A DNA stretch of 64,000 nt from Pyxidicoccus sp. MSG2. Lineage in GTDB: Bacteria > Myxococcota > Myxococcia > Myxococcales > Myxococcaceae. The position numbers were made by a program, and so were the translations under genes. The DNA is taken from assembly GCF_026626705.1 (NCBI RefSeq), contig NZ_JAPNKC010000001.1, positions 1,488,001 to 1,552,000 on the forward strand, read 5' to 3'. A model generated the notes under the pieces. It had not been told where the DNA came from and did not search any database. It saw only the letters and a list, made by a program, of their open reading frames with translations. Shown piece by piece: positions 23,895-35,312 of this stretch (position 1 is its first letter; the number at the start of each line of letters is the position of its first letter).

Positions 23895-26018
23895 TCACTG
23901 CTGCACTTCGCCCAGGTACATCTCCGCCTTGCGCTTCACTTCCGAGCCCTCGGAGGCCGTCTCGATGATGACCTTGAACTTCTCCGCGGCCGCCTGCGGG
24001 TCCCTGTCGCGCTGGATATAGGCCTGGAGGTAGAGCTCCTCCACCTTCTTCTGCAGGGTCTCCAGTCCATCTCTCGCGCGGCCGTCGCCGGGGTTGAGCC
24101 GCATCGCCTCGCGGAAGCTGGAGCCCGCCGACACCAGGTCCCCCTTCTTGAGGGCCGCCTGCCCCGCCGCCACGGACGAGGACGCGAGCTGCTCGTCGAG
24201 GGTGTTGCCCAGCGAGCCCCGGAAGCCAATCTGCCGGTACAGCTCCGCCGCCCGGCGCAGCGGCTTCGCCGCGGCCTCCAGCGCGTTGGCGTCCATCTTC
24301 TTCTGCCCTTCCTCCAGGACGCGCGCGAACTGGGGGATGAGGCGCTTGAGGGACATGGCCCGGTCCTTGACCTCCTTGTCCCCCTTGTACCGGTCCACCA
24401 CCCGGTCGCACTCCAGCACCGCGCGCGGGTAGTCGCCGCCGTTGAAGCGGCGCTCCACGTCGACGAAGGCCTCCTCCATGAACTGGCGGCGCTTCTCCTT
24501 CGCGTTCGCCGTGGCGCGGTCCCGGGCGTTCCGGTTGCGGCGCGCCTCGTCGGCGGACTCCTTCGCCAGCTCCGCCTCGATGTCCGCCAGCTTCTCCTCA
24601 TACGCCGGCCGGTTCTGCGCGGGCAGCGTGTCCAGCAGCGGGCGAATCACCTCGGGGTCTCGCGTCGCGAGCGCCTCGTCCACCTGCTGGATGCGCCAGG
24701 CAAGCTGCTTCTCCCCCAGCTCCGCCTCCAGCTTGCGGTGCTCCTCGTCCGTCTTCGCCGTGCCCTCCGGCGCGTTGGCCAGCTTCTCGCGCGCCTCGTC
24801 GAACTTCTTCTCGTCGATGAGGTCTCTCACCTTCTGCAGCGCGTCCAGCACGTCCTGCTGCTTGCGCGCCGCGCGGGCCAGGCCCTCCTCGTCCACGCCG
24901 GGATGCAGCTTCTCCGCCTCCTCCACCAGCCGCACCGCATTGGCGAAGTCATCCGCGCGCACGGACTCGCGCGCCTTCTGCATCAAGAGCTTCGCGCGCT
25001 CCACGTTCGGGTCCACCGGCGGCGGAGGCGGCGGCCCCTTCCTTGCGAAGACGAGCCCCATCACCAGCACCACCAGCACGAAGCCGGCCAGGCCGATGAG
25101 GCCCTTCTGCTTCCCCGTCATCCCACCGAAGCCCGACTTCGAGCCGCCTCCGCGCGTGGGCGGGCGGACGGGGCGGGACACCACGGCGGTGCCCTTGTTC
25201 TTCCCCTCGTCGCGCATGACGTCCGCCAGCTTGTAGTTGGCGTTGGTGGCCTCGTTGAAGCGCGGGTCGCCCGGGTCCACGTCGCCGCCGCGCGCGGCGC
25301 CTCCCGACTTGCGGCCCTCCTTCGCCTCCTTGGCGGCCTCCTCGCGCTCACGCTTCTCCTCGGCCTCACGCTGCTCGGCCTGGGCGCGCATCTCCTTGAT
25401 CTGCTCCGCTTCATCCACGAAGCGCAGGCGCGTCTTGCCCACCGACAGCTCGTCGCCGTGCTTCAGCACGCACTCGTCCACGCGCTGGTCGTTGACCTGG
25501 GTGCCGGAGACGCTGCCCAGGTCCCTCATCACCACGCCGCCCTCGCCGTACACCAACTCCAGGTGACGGCGGGAGACGGACTGGTCCTCCAGCGGGAAGT
25601 CGCAGTCCTTGCCGCGGCCGATGACCATCCGCACGCTCTGGAAGCGCTTCTTGCGGCCCCGGTCCGGGCCGGCCAGCACCAGCATCTGCACCGGCGGGCC
25701 GGCGCGCGTGGCGTCCGGGTTGTCGTCCTCCTGCTCGCGCGTGGAGCCCTCGTCGTCGATGTCCTGGACGGAGGCCACGCGCGTCATGTCCCGGCGTCCG
25801 CCGCCCGAACCGCTGGAGTCGCCGTAAAGCTCCGGGTTGGGGGGCCCGTCCTCGGGGTAGCTCTCCTCGCCAGTCAATGGCGCGGAGAAGTCCTCGTCCT
25901 CGGACGAGGGCGTACCGCGGGCAGGCCGGCCACGGCCCGAGTTGGGGGAGTCCGCCCCCGAGCCACCGCCGGAACGGCCGGCGCCAGCGCGGGAGGAGGG
26001 AGGAGGACGAGGAGGCAT
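23895..26018 (-). CDS. FHA-domain membrane protein with TPR-like C-terminus
   Basis: A 707-residue protein. The first 110 residues are Gly/Ser/Pro/Asp-rich and disordered. The FHA domain is at about 110-205, with MVIGRGKDCDFPLEDQSVSR and RRHLELV carrying the Arg and Ser-His phosphothreonine contacts. A charged coiled-coil stretch (KEMRAQAEQREAEEKRER) follows, then one membrane segment near residue 310 preceding a polyproline run, and finally about 370 helical residues resembling TPRs in the periplasm. It likely reads a phosphothreonine in the cytoplasm and links it to an envelope scaffold. It leads the three-gene operon. Confidence 0.88.
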   Translation of the reverse strand: MPPRPPPSSRAGAGRSGGGSGADSPNSGRGRPARGTPSSEDEDFSAPLTGEESYPEDGPPNPELYGDSSGSGGGRRDMTRVASVQDIDDEGSTREQEDDNPDATRAGPPVQMLVLAGPDRGRKKRFQSVRMVIGRGKDCDFPLEDQSVSRRHLELVYGEGGVVMRDLGSVSGTQVNDQRVDECVLKHGDELSVGKTRLRFVDEAEQIKEMRAQAEQREAEEKREREEAAKEAKEGRKSGGAARGGDVDPGDPRFNEATNANYKLADVMRDEGKNKGTAVVSRPVRPPTRGGGSKSGFGGMTGKQKGLIGLAGFVLVVLVMGLVFARKGPPPPPPVDPNVERAKLLMQKARESVRADDFANAVRLVEEAEKLHPGVDEEGLARAARKQQDVLDALQKVRDLIDEKKFDEAREKLANAPEGTAKTDEEHRKLEAELGEKQLAWRIQQVDEALATRDPEVIRPLLDTLPAQNRPAYEEKLADIEAELAKESADEARRNRNARDRATANAKEKRRQFMEEAFVDVERRFNGGDYPRAVLECDRVVDRYKGDKEVKDRAMSLKRLIPQFARVLEEGQKKMDANALEAAAKPLRRAAELYRQIGFRGSLGNTLDEQLASSSVAAGQAALKKGDLVSAGSSFREAMRLNPGDGRARDGLETLQKKVEELYLQAYIQRDRDPQAAAEKFKVIIETASEGSEVKRKAEMYLGEVQQ

Positions 26019-26198
26019 GGGGTGGGTTCCAGTCTCGAAACGGCGGGCATCTTAGAGCGCCGTCCCCACGGTGGGAATGCGACAGGCCGCTCAGCCGGGA
26101 AAGAAGGGCGGTCATTGAGCGTTGCTCCGGGCGGCGCCGCCTCCTATGTAGGTGCCCACATTCCGTCAACGGCTTCTTCACTCAGGGAGTCCCCCACC

Positions 26199-27680
26199 AT
26201 GCCCCGAGCCTCTGCGTCCACGCGACGCGCCTCTGCTTCCCAGCTTGCCCCCCCGGTGGCCCGGGGGCCCTCGTCCGCCCCACTGCTGCCCCAGCCGCTC
26301 GTCGAGCGCCTGCTCGCCGTGGCCATGGAGCGCGGCGGTGACTTCGCGGAAGTCTACGTGGAGCGCACGCTCACCACGGCGGTGATGCTGGAGGAGTCGC
26401 GCATCAAGAGCGCGCAGACGGGCCTCATCCAGGGCGTCGGCGTGCGCGTCATCTCCGGCGGCAAGGTGGGCTACGCCTACTCCGACGACTGGGACGAGCC
26501 GGCGCTCGTGCGCGCGGCCTCCACCGCGGCGATGATTGCCCAGGGCGGCGGCGCCGAGCGCAGCTTCCCCGTGCGCCGCGCCGCGGTGCCCAGCCACTAC
26601 CATGTGGCCACCCCGCTGATGGACGTGGACGTGGCGCTGAAGACAGGCCTGCTGTCTCGCGCGGACAAGGCGGCTCGCGCGTTCGACGCGCGGGTGAAGC
26701 AGGTGAATGCCTCGTACGTGGACCAGACGCGCCGCATCGCCGTGGCCAACACCGAGGGGCGCTACACCGAGGACACCCAGGATTTGTGCCGCATGGCCGT
26801 CCAGGTGGTGGCCCAGGGGAAGAATGGCGAGCAGCGCACCGGCATGTTCGGCGGTGGCGGCCGCGTGTCCTTCACGCACTGGGACACCTTCCCGCCGGAG
26901 CACGTGGCGCGCGAGGCGGCGCGGCAGGCGGTGGCCACGCTGGGCGCGGTGGACTGCGCGGCCGGCCCGCAGACGGTGGTGCTGGCGCCGGGCTGGAGCG
27001 GCATCCTCCTGCACGAGGCGGTGGGCCACGGTCTGGAGGCGGACTTCATCCGCAAGGGCACGTCGCTGTTCGCCGGTAAACTCGGGCAGAAGGTGGCGTC
27101 GGACCTGGTCACCGTCATCGACGACGGCACGGTGTCCAGCGGACGCGGCTCCATCAACATCGACGACGAGGGCAACCCCGGTGAGCGCAAGGTGCTCATC
27201 GAGAACGGCGTCCTCAAGAACTACCTCTATGACGGCCTCAACGCGAAGCTGATGGGCCAGCGCACCACCGGCAGCGGGCGGCGCGAGTCCTTCAAGCACC
27301 TGCCCCTGCCGCGCATGACGAACACCTTCCTCGCCCCGGGCGACCACGCCCCGGAGGACATCCTCAAGGAGGTGAAGCGCGGCCTGTACTGCGCGACGTT
27401 CGGCGGCGGCCAGGTGGACATCACCAACGGCAACTTCGTCTTCGAGGTGAGCGAGGCGTACCAGATTGAAGACGGGAAGCTGGGCCGCCCGGTGAAGAAC
27501 GCCATGCTCATCGGCGTGGGGCCGGAGGCGCTGAAGAACGTGACGCGCGTGGGGACCGACCCGCTGCCGGACCCGGGCATGGGCGTGTGCATGAAGGATG
27601 GGCAGATGCTGCCGGTGGGCGTGGGCCTGCCCACACTGCGCATCGACAACGTCACCGTCGGCGGAACCAAGGTCGCCTGA
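26199..27680 (+). CDS. tldD: TldD metalloprotease subunit
   Basis: A 493-residue TldD. With TldE it forms a heterodimeric zinc protease that trims unfolded or ribosomal peptides; in E. coli it matures microcin B17 and degrades CcdA. The zinc site HEAVGHGLEAD (HExxxH) is present near residue 273. Other landmarks are GVGVRVISGGKVGYAY near residue 80 and MTNTFLAPGDHAPEDIL. The first 40 residues are an Ala/Ser/Arg-rich extension not seen in typical TldD, so a later start is possible. tldE follows 17 bases downstream. The 180-base gap to the divergent FHA gene presumably holds the promoters, none of which was clear. Confidence 0.95.
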   Translation: MPRASASTRRASASQLAPPVARGPSSAPLLPQPLVERLLAVAMERGGDFAEVYVERTLTTAVMLEESRIKSAQTGLIQGVGVRVISGGKVGYAYSDDWDEPALVRAASTAAMIAQGGGAERSFPVRRAAVPSHYHVATPLMDVDVALKTGLLSRADKAARAFDARVKQVNASYVDQTRRIAVANTEGRYTEDTQDLCRMAVQVVAQGKNGEQRTGMFGGGGRVSFTHWDTFPPEHVAREAARQAVATLGAVDCAAGPQTVVLAPGWSGILLHEAVGHGLEADFIRKGTSLFAGKLGQKVASDLVTVIDDGTVSSGRGSINIDDEGNPGERKVLIENGVLKNYLYDGLNAKLMGQRTTGSGRRESFKHLPLPRMTNTFLAPGDHAPEDILKEVKRGLYCATFGGGQVDITNGNFVFEVSEAYQIEDGKLGRPVKNAMLIGVGPEALKNVTRVGTDPLPDPGMGVCMKDGQMLPVGVGLPTLRIDNVTVGGTKVA

Positions 27681-27697
27681 GAAAGGGAGCGCCAACC

Positions 27698-29044
27698 GTG
27701 GACTACCAGCAGCTCGCGAAGAAGATCGTCCAGCGCGCGAAGAAGAAGGGCGCCCAGCAGGCGGAGGCCTTCCTGGAGGTGGGCCGCCAGGGCAGCGTGC
27801 GCGTGCACGAGGGACAAATCGAGGACCTCACCCAGTCCACCAGCAAGGGCGTGGGCGTGCGCGTCCTCGTGAAGGGCCGGCTCGGCTTCGCCTATACGTC
27901 GGACTTCGAGCCCGCCGCCCTGGACCACATCATCGACCAGGCGCTGAAGCTCGCCGGGGCCGCCGCGCCCAACAAGCTCAACGGCCTGCCCTCGGGAAAG
28001 GACCTGGGCCGCTTCGGGGACACCGGCATCCTCTTCGACACGAAGGTGTCGGAGCTGCCCGGCGACTGGAAGATAAAGGCCGCGCTCGAGGTGGAGAAGG
28101 CCGCGCGCGCCGAGGACTCGCGCGTCGTCGCCTTCAACGCGGTGGGCGCCGGGGACTTCGTCTCCGAGGTGTACATGGCCTCCACCGAGGGAATGACGGG
28201 CGCGTACTCCGGCACGTACGTGTTCCTCTACGCCATGCCGGTGGCCTCGGATGGGAAGGGCCTGCAGACGGGCTACTGGGTGGACTACAAGCGCTTCCTC
28301 GACGATCTGGACTCGCCGGAGTCCATCGGCCGCGAGGCCACGCGCCGCGCGGTGCGCATGCTGGGCGCGAAGCGGGTGAAGACGCAGCAGGTGCCGGTGG
28401 TGCTGGACCCGCTCGTCGCCTCCAGGTTCGTCCAGGACATCGCGTCCGCGGCCAACGGCAACGCCGTGTACCAGCAGGCCAGCGTGCTGGCGCCCCTCAA
28501 GGGCAAGAAGCTGGCGGGCCCGCACGTCACGCTGGTGGATGACGGCCTGTTGCCGCGCGGCCTCGCCACCGCGCCCTTCGACGGCGAGGGCGTGCCCACG
28601 CGGCGCACCCCCATCCTCGACCAGGGCGTGCTGTCGGGCTTCCTCTACGACGCCTTCACCGCGCGCAAGGCGAAGGCGCGCACCACGGGCAACGCGTCGC
28701 GCGGCTACAACGCCCTGCCCTCCATCGGCGCCACCAACCTCTACCTGGAGGCCGGCACGAAGTCGCCGCAGGAGCTGCTGCGCGAGGTGGACAGCGGCCT
28801 GTATGTGACGGCGCTGCTCGGCCAGGGCACGGACCCGGTGACGGGCGAGCTGTCCGCCGGCGCCAACGGCCTCTGGATCGAGAAGGGCGAGCTGACGCAC
28901 CCGGTGCAGGAGGTGACGGTGGCGGGCAACCTCCTCCAGATGCTGAAGGATCTGGACGGCATCGGCACGGACTTGCAATTCCGTGGCGGCTCGGTGGGCG
29001 CGCCCACTGTCCGCTTCCGGCAGCTCACCGTCTCGGGAGAGTAG
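27698..29044 (+). CDS. pmbA: TldE/PmbA subunit of the TldD-TldE protease
   Basis: A 448-residue TldE/PmbA. It pairs with TldD, supplying the substrate channel but no zinc site, and indeed no HExxxH is present. The N-terminal half repeats the GVGVRVLVKGRLGFAYTS motif shared with TldD, evidence of their common origin. The GTG at 27698 with GGGAG nine bases upstream is preferred because homologous sequence starts there. The two genes form an operon ending in a GC-rich hairpin. Confidence 0.93.
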   Translation: MDYQQLAKKIVQRAKKKGAQQAEAFLEVGRQGSVRVHEGQIEDLTQSTSKGVGVRVLVKGRLGFAYTSDFEPAALDHIIDQALKLAGAAAPNKLNGLPSGKDLGRFGDTGILFDTKVSELPGDWKIKAALEVEKAARAEDSRVVAFNAVGAGDFVSEVYMASTEGMTGAYSGTYVFLYAMPVASDGKGLQTGYWVDYKRFLDDLDSPESIGREATRRAVRMLGAKRVKTQQVPVVLDPLVASRFVQDIASAANGNAVYQQASVLAPLKGKKLAGPHVTLVDDGLLPRGLATAPFDGEGVPTRRTPILDQGVLSGFLYDAFTARKAKARTTGNASRGYNALPSIGATNLYLEAGTKSPQELLREVDSGLYVTALLGQGTDPVTGELSAGANGLWIEKGELTHPVQEVTVAGNLLQMLKDLDGIGTDLQFRGGSVGAPTVRFRQLTVSGE

Positions 29045-29080
29045 CCCTACCCTCCGCGTCACCCTAGCGTGGACCTACGC

Positions 29081-29107
29081 GGGGCCCCCGTGCATGTCAG
29101 GGGCCCC
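29081..29107 (+). terminator. Hairpin after tldE
   Basis: GGGGCCCC occurs twice (29081-29088 and 29100-29107) and the copies can pair around an 11-base loop, 36 bases after the tldE stop. No U-tract. Because the half-site is itself palindromic, an operator function is also possible. Confidence 0.4.
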
Positions 29108-29145
29108 ACGTACAACCCGAGGCAGCGCATAGGAGGGCTCGGCCC

Positions 29146-30156
29146 ATGGCAGCAGCGAAGTCCGCACGGAAGTCCGCCACCGCGAAGAAGCCGACGACGG
29201 CCCGCAAGCCACGCCGCAAGAAGGCGGAACCGAAGTCCAAGGGCCTGACCCCCGCGGAGGTTGCCAGCGACTCGGTGGAGTACCCCACGGAGTTGCTCGA
29301 AGCCGTCCGCACCGACGGCGGCGAGGTGCTCGGCGTCTACCGCGAGCCGCTGGGCGGCCACCCCGTCATCTTCGCCGTGCTCCCCATCGACAAGGTGGAG
29401 CCCACCCCGTACCAGCGGGACCTGTCCGAGCCGCACGTGAAGCGGCTGGCCAACGCCATGGAGCGGTTGGACCGGTACCTGGACCCCGTCATCGCCGTGC
29501 GCAAGGACGGCAGGTACTGGACGCCCAACGGCAACCACCGCCTCAACGCCAGCAAGCTGCTGGGGGCGAAGTCGATTGTCGCCCTGGTGCTGCCGGACGA
29601 GGACGTGGCCTATCAAATCCTCGCCCTCAATACGGAGAAGGCGCACAACCTGAAGGAGCGCTCGCTGGAGGTCATCCGCATGTACCGCGGCCTCGTGGGC
29701 GCGGACCGGAAGGGCCACGAGACGGCCTTCGCGCACCTCTTCGAGGAGCCCTCCTTCGTCACCCTCGGCGCCGCGTACGAGAAGCGCCCCCGCTACTCCG
29801 CGGGCGCCTACCACCCCTTCGTCAAGGTGCTGGAGGACTTCCAGGAGCTGCCCCTCGAGAAGGCCCTGGCCCTGCGCGAGGCCCGCGCGGACCGGCTGCT
29901 GGAGCTGGATGACGCCGTGGTGGCCGTCGTCAACACCCTCAAGGAGCGCGGTCTCCAGAGCCCCTACCTCAAGAACTTCGTCGTCGCCCGCATCAACTTC
30001 CTCCGCTTCCGCAAGGACGGCGGCAAGCCGGACTTCAACGACACCATCGACCGGATGCTGGCCAGCGCCCGCAAGTTCAACGTGGACAAGGTGAAGCGCG
30101 AGGACATCGGCCGGATGGGCGGCGGCCCCCTGGAGCCGGACGAGGAGCACGCATAA
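29146..30156 (+). CDS. ParB/Srx-domain protein with Lys/Ala-rich N-terminal tail
   Basis: A 336-residue protein. The first 35 residues are a basic tail of Lys, Ala, Arg and Thr similar to histone H1 tails. A ParB/sulfiredoxin-type N domain follows (residues about 80-165), with the box-I/II-like PTPYQRDLSEPHVKRLANAM and NGNHRLNASKLLGAKSI. There is no ParB helix-turn-helix or dimerisation domain that I can recognise, and no partner parA. The rest is helical. Such stand-alone ParB-domain proteins can be CTPases or nucleases; catalytic status here is unknown. A basic tail suggests DNA binding. Confidence 0.8.
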   Translation: MAAAKSARKSATAKKPTTARKPRRKKAEPKSKGLTPAEVASDSVEYPTELLEAVRTDGGEVLGVYREPLGGHPVIFAVLPIDKVEPTPYQRDLSEPHVKRLANAMERLDRYLDPVIAVRKDGRYWTPNGNHRLNASKLLGAKSIVALVLPDEDVAYQILALNTEKAHNLKERSLEVIRMYRGLVGADRKGHETAFAHLFEEPSFVTLGAAYEKRPRYSAGAYHPFVKVLEDFQELPLEKALALREARADRLLELDDAVVAVVNTLKERGLQSPYLKNFVVARINFLRFRKDGGKPDFNDTIDRMLASARKFNVDKVKREDIGRMGGGPLEPDEEHA

Positions 30157-30206
30157 GGGAACGCGACTTGCAGGAGCGCGGCCCCCCAGGAGAGCCTCCA
30201 CACGCC

Positions 30207-31619
<1,413 letters not shown>

Positions 31620-31650
31620 CAGGGCGTCACACGAGGCCCTGCCCCCTTTT

Positions 31651-31661
31651 GACAATTTGTC
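31651..31661. promoter_or_regulatory. Inverted repeat GACAA-T-TTGTC upstream of gspC
   Basis: A perfect 5-bp inverted repeat around one base, about 110 bases before the -24 element. It is A/T-rich in an otherwise GC-rich stretch. It is a candidate enhancer or repressor site. It also forms part of a TTGACA hexamer (31649-31654), but no -10 follows at the right spacing. Confidence 0.35.
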
Positions 31662-31705
31662 CGGCGGGGTTCCGGGGGCCGCCCCCCGCCCCGGAGCCGC
31701 CTGTC

Positions 31706-31715
31706 ATTCCGGAAT
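31706..31715. promoter_or_regulatory. Palindrome ATTCCGGAAT, candidate enhancer site for gspC
   Basis: A perfect 10-base palindrome, with a further ATTCCG six bases on. It lies 60 bases upstream of the -24 element, within the usual range for upstream activator sequences of NtrC-type proteins. Confidence 0.45.
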
Positions 31716-31765
31716 AATTCCGCGCCCTTGGCCCGTTGGGCCTGGATTGTCCGACCGGCGCGCGG

Positions 31766-31781
31766 TGGCACCTGACTTGCT
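31766..31781 (+). promoter_or_regulatory. Sigma54 (-24/-12) promoter of the gsp operon
   Basis: TGGCAC (31766-31771), five bases, then TTGC (31777-31780) and T: the full consensus TGGCAC-N5-TTGCW with GG and GC 12 bases apart as required. The transcription start would be near 31792, 22 bases before the gspC ATG. The adjacent regulator gene encodes the necessary AAA activator. No other exact match was noticed in the window. Confidence 0.8.
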
Positions 31782-31813
31782 CACCGTGAGGCCGGCTTAC
31801 TACCGGAAGCGTG

Positions 31814-32722
31814 ATGGAACTCTTCTTTCGAAAATACTTCTGGACGGTGAACCTGCTGTTCATCCTGCTCGTGGCCCTGCTGGCTGCGCGCACGGTGAAC
31901 CTGTTCGTCGAGTCCGCCATCGCGCCGGTTCCCTCCGGAACGGCGACGCGCGCGCCGACGCAGGCCCGGAGGCCGGAGACGGCCCTGGCCTCGCTCGACA
32001 TGAACCGGCTGTCGCGGCTCACCGGCATCAAGATTCCGGAGCCCGAGGTCGCCGTGCGGGAGCCGGAGACGCCCCAGCTGGACCCCAACGCGCCGCCGGT
32101 GAAGAGCGGCCTGCGGGTGAAGCTGCTGGGCACCCTCGTCGCGGCCAACGCCGACTGGTCCTTCGCGTCCATCCAGGACATGGTGACCCAGCGCTCGCAG
32201 ACGTACATGGTGGGCAACGCCCTCCAGGGCGCCACCGTGCAGGAAATCGAGCGCGAGCGCGTCATCATCCTCAACAACGGCCGCCGCGAGTTCATCGACG
32301 GGCAGCCCGGTGACGGCGCCTTCGTGCCGCCCTCGCCGCCCGTGGCCGTGGCCAACACCACGCCCCCGCCTGGCAACGGCAGCGGCATCCGCGCCACCAG
32401 CGACAACGAATACGAAGTCCCGCGCGCGGAGATCGACAAGACGCTCAACAACCTCAACGACGTGGCCATGCAGGCCCGCATCGTTCCCGCGTTCAAGGAC
32501 GGTCAGGCGGTGGGCTTCAAGCTCTTCTCCATCCGCCCGGACTCCATCTACTCGAAGATTGGCGTACAGAACGGCGACGTCATCCGCCGCATCAACGGGT
32601 TCGACCTCAACAGCCCCGAGAAGGCGCTGGAGGTCTACTCGAAGATGAAGGACGCATCCCGCATCGAAATTGAGATCGAGCGCAACGGAGCGCCGATCAA
32701 AAAGTCGTACAACGTCCGTTAA
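31814..32722 (+). CDS. gspC: Type II secretion inner-membrane protein GspC
   Basis: A 302-residue GspC, first gene of the operon. One membrane span at residues 10-30, a Pro/Ala-rich linker, the homology region at about 95-160 (GLRVKLLGTLVAANADWSFA) and a C-terminal PDZ-like domain at about 210-300 (EVPRAEIDKTLNNLNDVA, IGVQNGDVIRRINGF). GspC links the inner-membrane platform to the secretin through the homology region, and the PDZ domain helps to select cargo. A GTG three bases upstream could serve as start; the ATG is preferred. A 23-base gap separates it from gspD. Confidence 0.95.
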   Translation: MELFFRKYFWTVNLLFILLVALLAARTVNLFVESAIAPVPSGTATRAPTQARRPETALASLDMNRLSRLTGIKIPEPEVAVREPETPQLDPNAPPVKSGLRVKLLGTLVAANADWSFASIQDMVTQRSQTYMVGNALQGATVQEIERERVIILNNGRREFIDGQPGDGAFVPPSPPVAVANTTPPPGNGSGIRATSDNEYEVPRAEIDKTLNNLNDVAMQARIVPAFKDGQAVGFKLFSIRPDSIYSKIGVQNGDVIRRINGFDLNSPEKALEVYSKMKDASRIEIEIERNGAPIKKSYNVR

Positions 32723-32745
32723 TCACCCTGCAGCGCTCGCTCTCC

Positions 32746-35312
32746 ATGAAGACGCTCCCGTCCTGGATGCTCTGCCTGTGCCTCGCGCTCGCCGTTCCCG
32801 CGCAGGCCCAGCGCCGTCCCCCTCCGCCTGGTACCAACGCGCCCGCCACGCCGGGTGATCGGACGATCACCCCGCAGACCCCCGCCGAAGGCGAGGAGGC
32901 CAACCAGGGTCCCCGCCGCACGCCCACGTGCGAGGAGGCCCGGCGCAATGCCCGCTACGGCATCTACTTCGACAAGGTGGAGATCGAGAAGCTCGTCCAG
33001 ACGGTGGCGGATGCCACCTGCCGCACGTTCATCCTCCCGGAGAACGTGCGCGGGAAGATCTCCATCATCGGCCCGGAGAACGGCCGCGTGGAGGTCAACG
33101 CGGATGCCTTCTACTCCGCCTTCCTCGCCGCGCTCGACGCCAACGGCCTGTCCGTCTACCAGCACGGCGGCTTCCTCAAGATTGTCGACAAGCGCTCGGC
33201 GAAGCAGAACCCCATCCCCACCATCATCGACGAGGACCAGCCGTACACCACCAACGAGCAGATGGTGACGAAGCTGTTCCGCATCAAGAACGTGGAAGTG
33301 GAGCCGCTGCGCGGCGTGCTCCAGCAGCTCGTGTCCAAGGACGGCGACACCATCCCGTACCCGCCGGACACCATCATCGTCAACGACGTGGGCTCCAACA
33401 TCCACCGCCTGGAGCGCATCATCAACCAGCTGGACAGCCGCGCCGCCAGCGACGAGCTGCGCATCATCCAGATCCAGTACGCCACCGCCCAGGACGTGGC
33501 CACCACGGTGCAGCGCCTCTTCGAGGCGAAGGGCGCCCGCGCCGGCACGCGCCCCGGCGGCTTCCAGTCCAACGTGTCCCCCGGCGCCCAGCCGGGCGAG
33601 GTCGCCGTGCAGGCCGCCCAGGGCCCGGAGGGCTCCGGGGGCCCGGTGACGCTGTCGCAGATCATCCCGGACGAGCGCACCAACAAGCTCATCATCGTCG
33701 CCAGCCCCGCCGCCTTCGACCGCATCCAGGAGCTGGTGTCCCAGCTGGACATCCCCACCACCAGCGGTGGCCGTATCAACGTCTACCCGCTGGAGAACGC
33801 CAACGCGGAGGAGCTGGCCAGCACGCTCCAGTCGCTGGCCCAGGGCACCGCCAACCGCCCGCGCAACCCCACTCCGCAGCCGCCTCCGGGCATCCCCCGG
33901 GGCCCCACCGGCTCCACGCAGGCCGCGGAGCTGTTCAGCGGTGAGGTGAAGATTTCGGCCGACAAGGGCACCAACTCGCTGGTCATCGTCGCCAGCGCGG
34001 CGGACTACAAGAACATCGTCCAGATCATCCAGCAGCTGGACACGCCGCGCCGCCAGGTCTTCGTCGAGGCCGTCATCATGGAGGTCAACCTGAACCGGGA
34101 CGCCGCGTTCGGCGTCAACCTCCACAGCGGCTTCAGCCTGAAGACGGACGAAGGCGCGGTGCCGGGCCTCATCGGCACCAACAACACCGGCAACGGCCTG
34201 CCCCCGTCGCTGTCGCTGGGCAGCCTCGCGCAGTTCGGCGGCTTCCTCGCCGGCCTCCAGGGCCCCGTCATCCCCGCGCTGGAGAAGCTCGGCCTGGACA
34301 TCCCCGCCTTCGGCGTGGTGCTGCACGCCATGCAGCAGAGCTCGGACGTCAACGTGCTCTCCACCCCGCACATCCTCACCAGCGACAACGAGGAGGCGGA
34401 AATCACGGTGGGCCAGAACGTGCCCTTCCAGTCCGGCTTCAACCCCTCGTCGCTGGGCTCCTCCGTGACGGGCGGCACCGGCGGCGGCACCACCGGCGGC
34501 CTCGGCGGCATCCTCGGGGGCCTGGGCGGCCTGAGCTCGCTGTACGCGCCGATTACGCGCCAGAACGTGGAGCTGAAGCTCACCGTCAAGCCGCAGATCA
34601 ACGAGAGCGACTACATCCGCCTCGTCATCAGCGAGCAGACGGAGGAGATTGCCTCGTCGGACCCGGTGCTCGGCCCCACCACCTCGCGCCGCAGCGCGAA
34701 GACGACGGTGATTGCCAAGGACCAGGAGACGGTGGTGCTGGGCGGCATCATGCAGGACCGCACCCTGGAGTCCGTCAGCAAGGTGCCGGTGCTGGGTGAC
34801 ATCCCCATCATCGGCCACCTCTTCCGCGAGACGACGCGCAAGAAGACGAAGACGAACCTGCTCCTGTTCCTGACGCCCTACATCATCCGGGGCCCCGAGG
34901 ACTTCCGCATCATCTTCGAGCGGAAGATGAAGGAGCGGCAGCAGTTCGTGGAGCAGTTCTACGGCCAGGTGCCCGGCTACGACGTGGCGGTGGACTTCAG
35001 CCGCAAGCCCGGCCCGATGTCTCGCATGAACCAGGCCGTCCTGAAGGAGCAGCAGCGCGCGGAGAACGGCGGCCCCGGCGCCAATGGCGAGCGCATCATC
35101 TCCCCCGCCGGCCAGGCCCCCGTCCGGCCGAACGGGCGCACGACCCCCGCTCCCTCGCCGGCCCCCGCCCAGGGAACGCCTCCGGGTGAACCGCCGGTAC
35201 GGGAAGTCGAGCCGCCTCCGGCGGGTTCCGATCAACCAGTGCCTGGAGCACCGGCCACCCCCGAGAGCCCGGAGAGCCTGCGTGTCCAGCCTGACCAGGG
35301 GGAACAGATTCC

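Noticed and set aside
26199-29044. TldD/TldE as the maturase of a peptide natural product
   Set aside because: No precursor, cyclase or transporter genes are adjacent. The Cys-rich peptide is 24 kb away, so the two are not linked.
31649-31677. Housekeeping-sigma promoter with TTGACA upstream of gspC
   Set aside because: The -35 is perfect but nothing like a -10 lies 16-18 bases later (the sequence is GC only).
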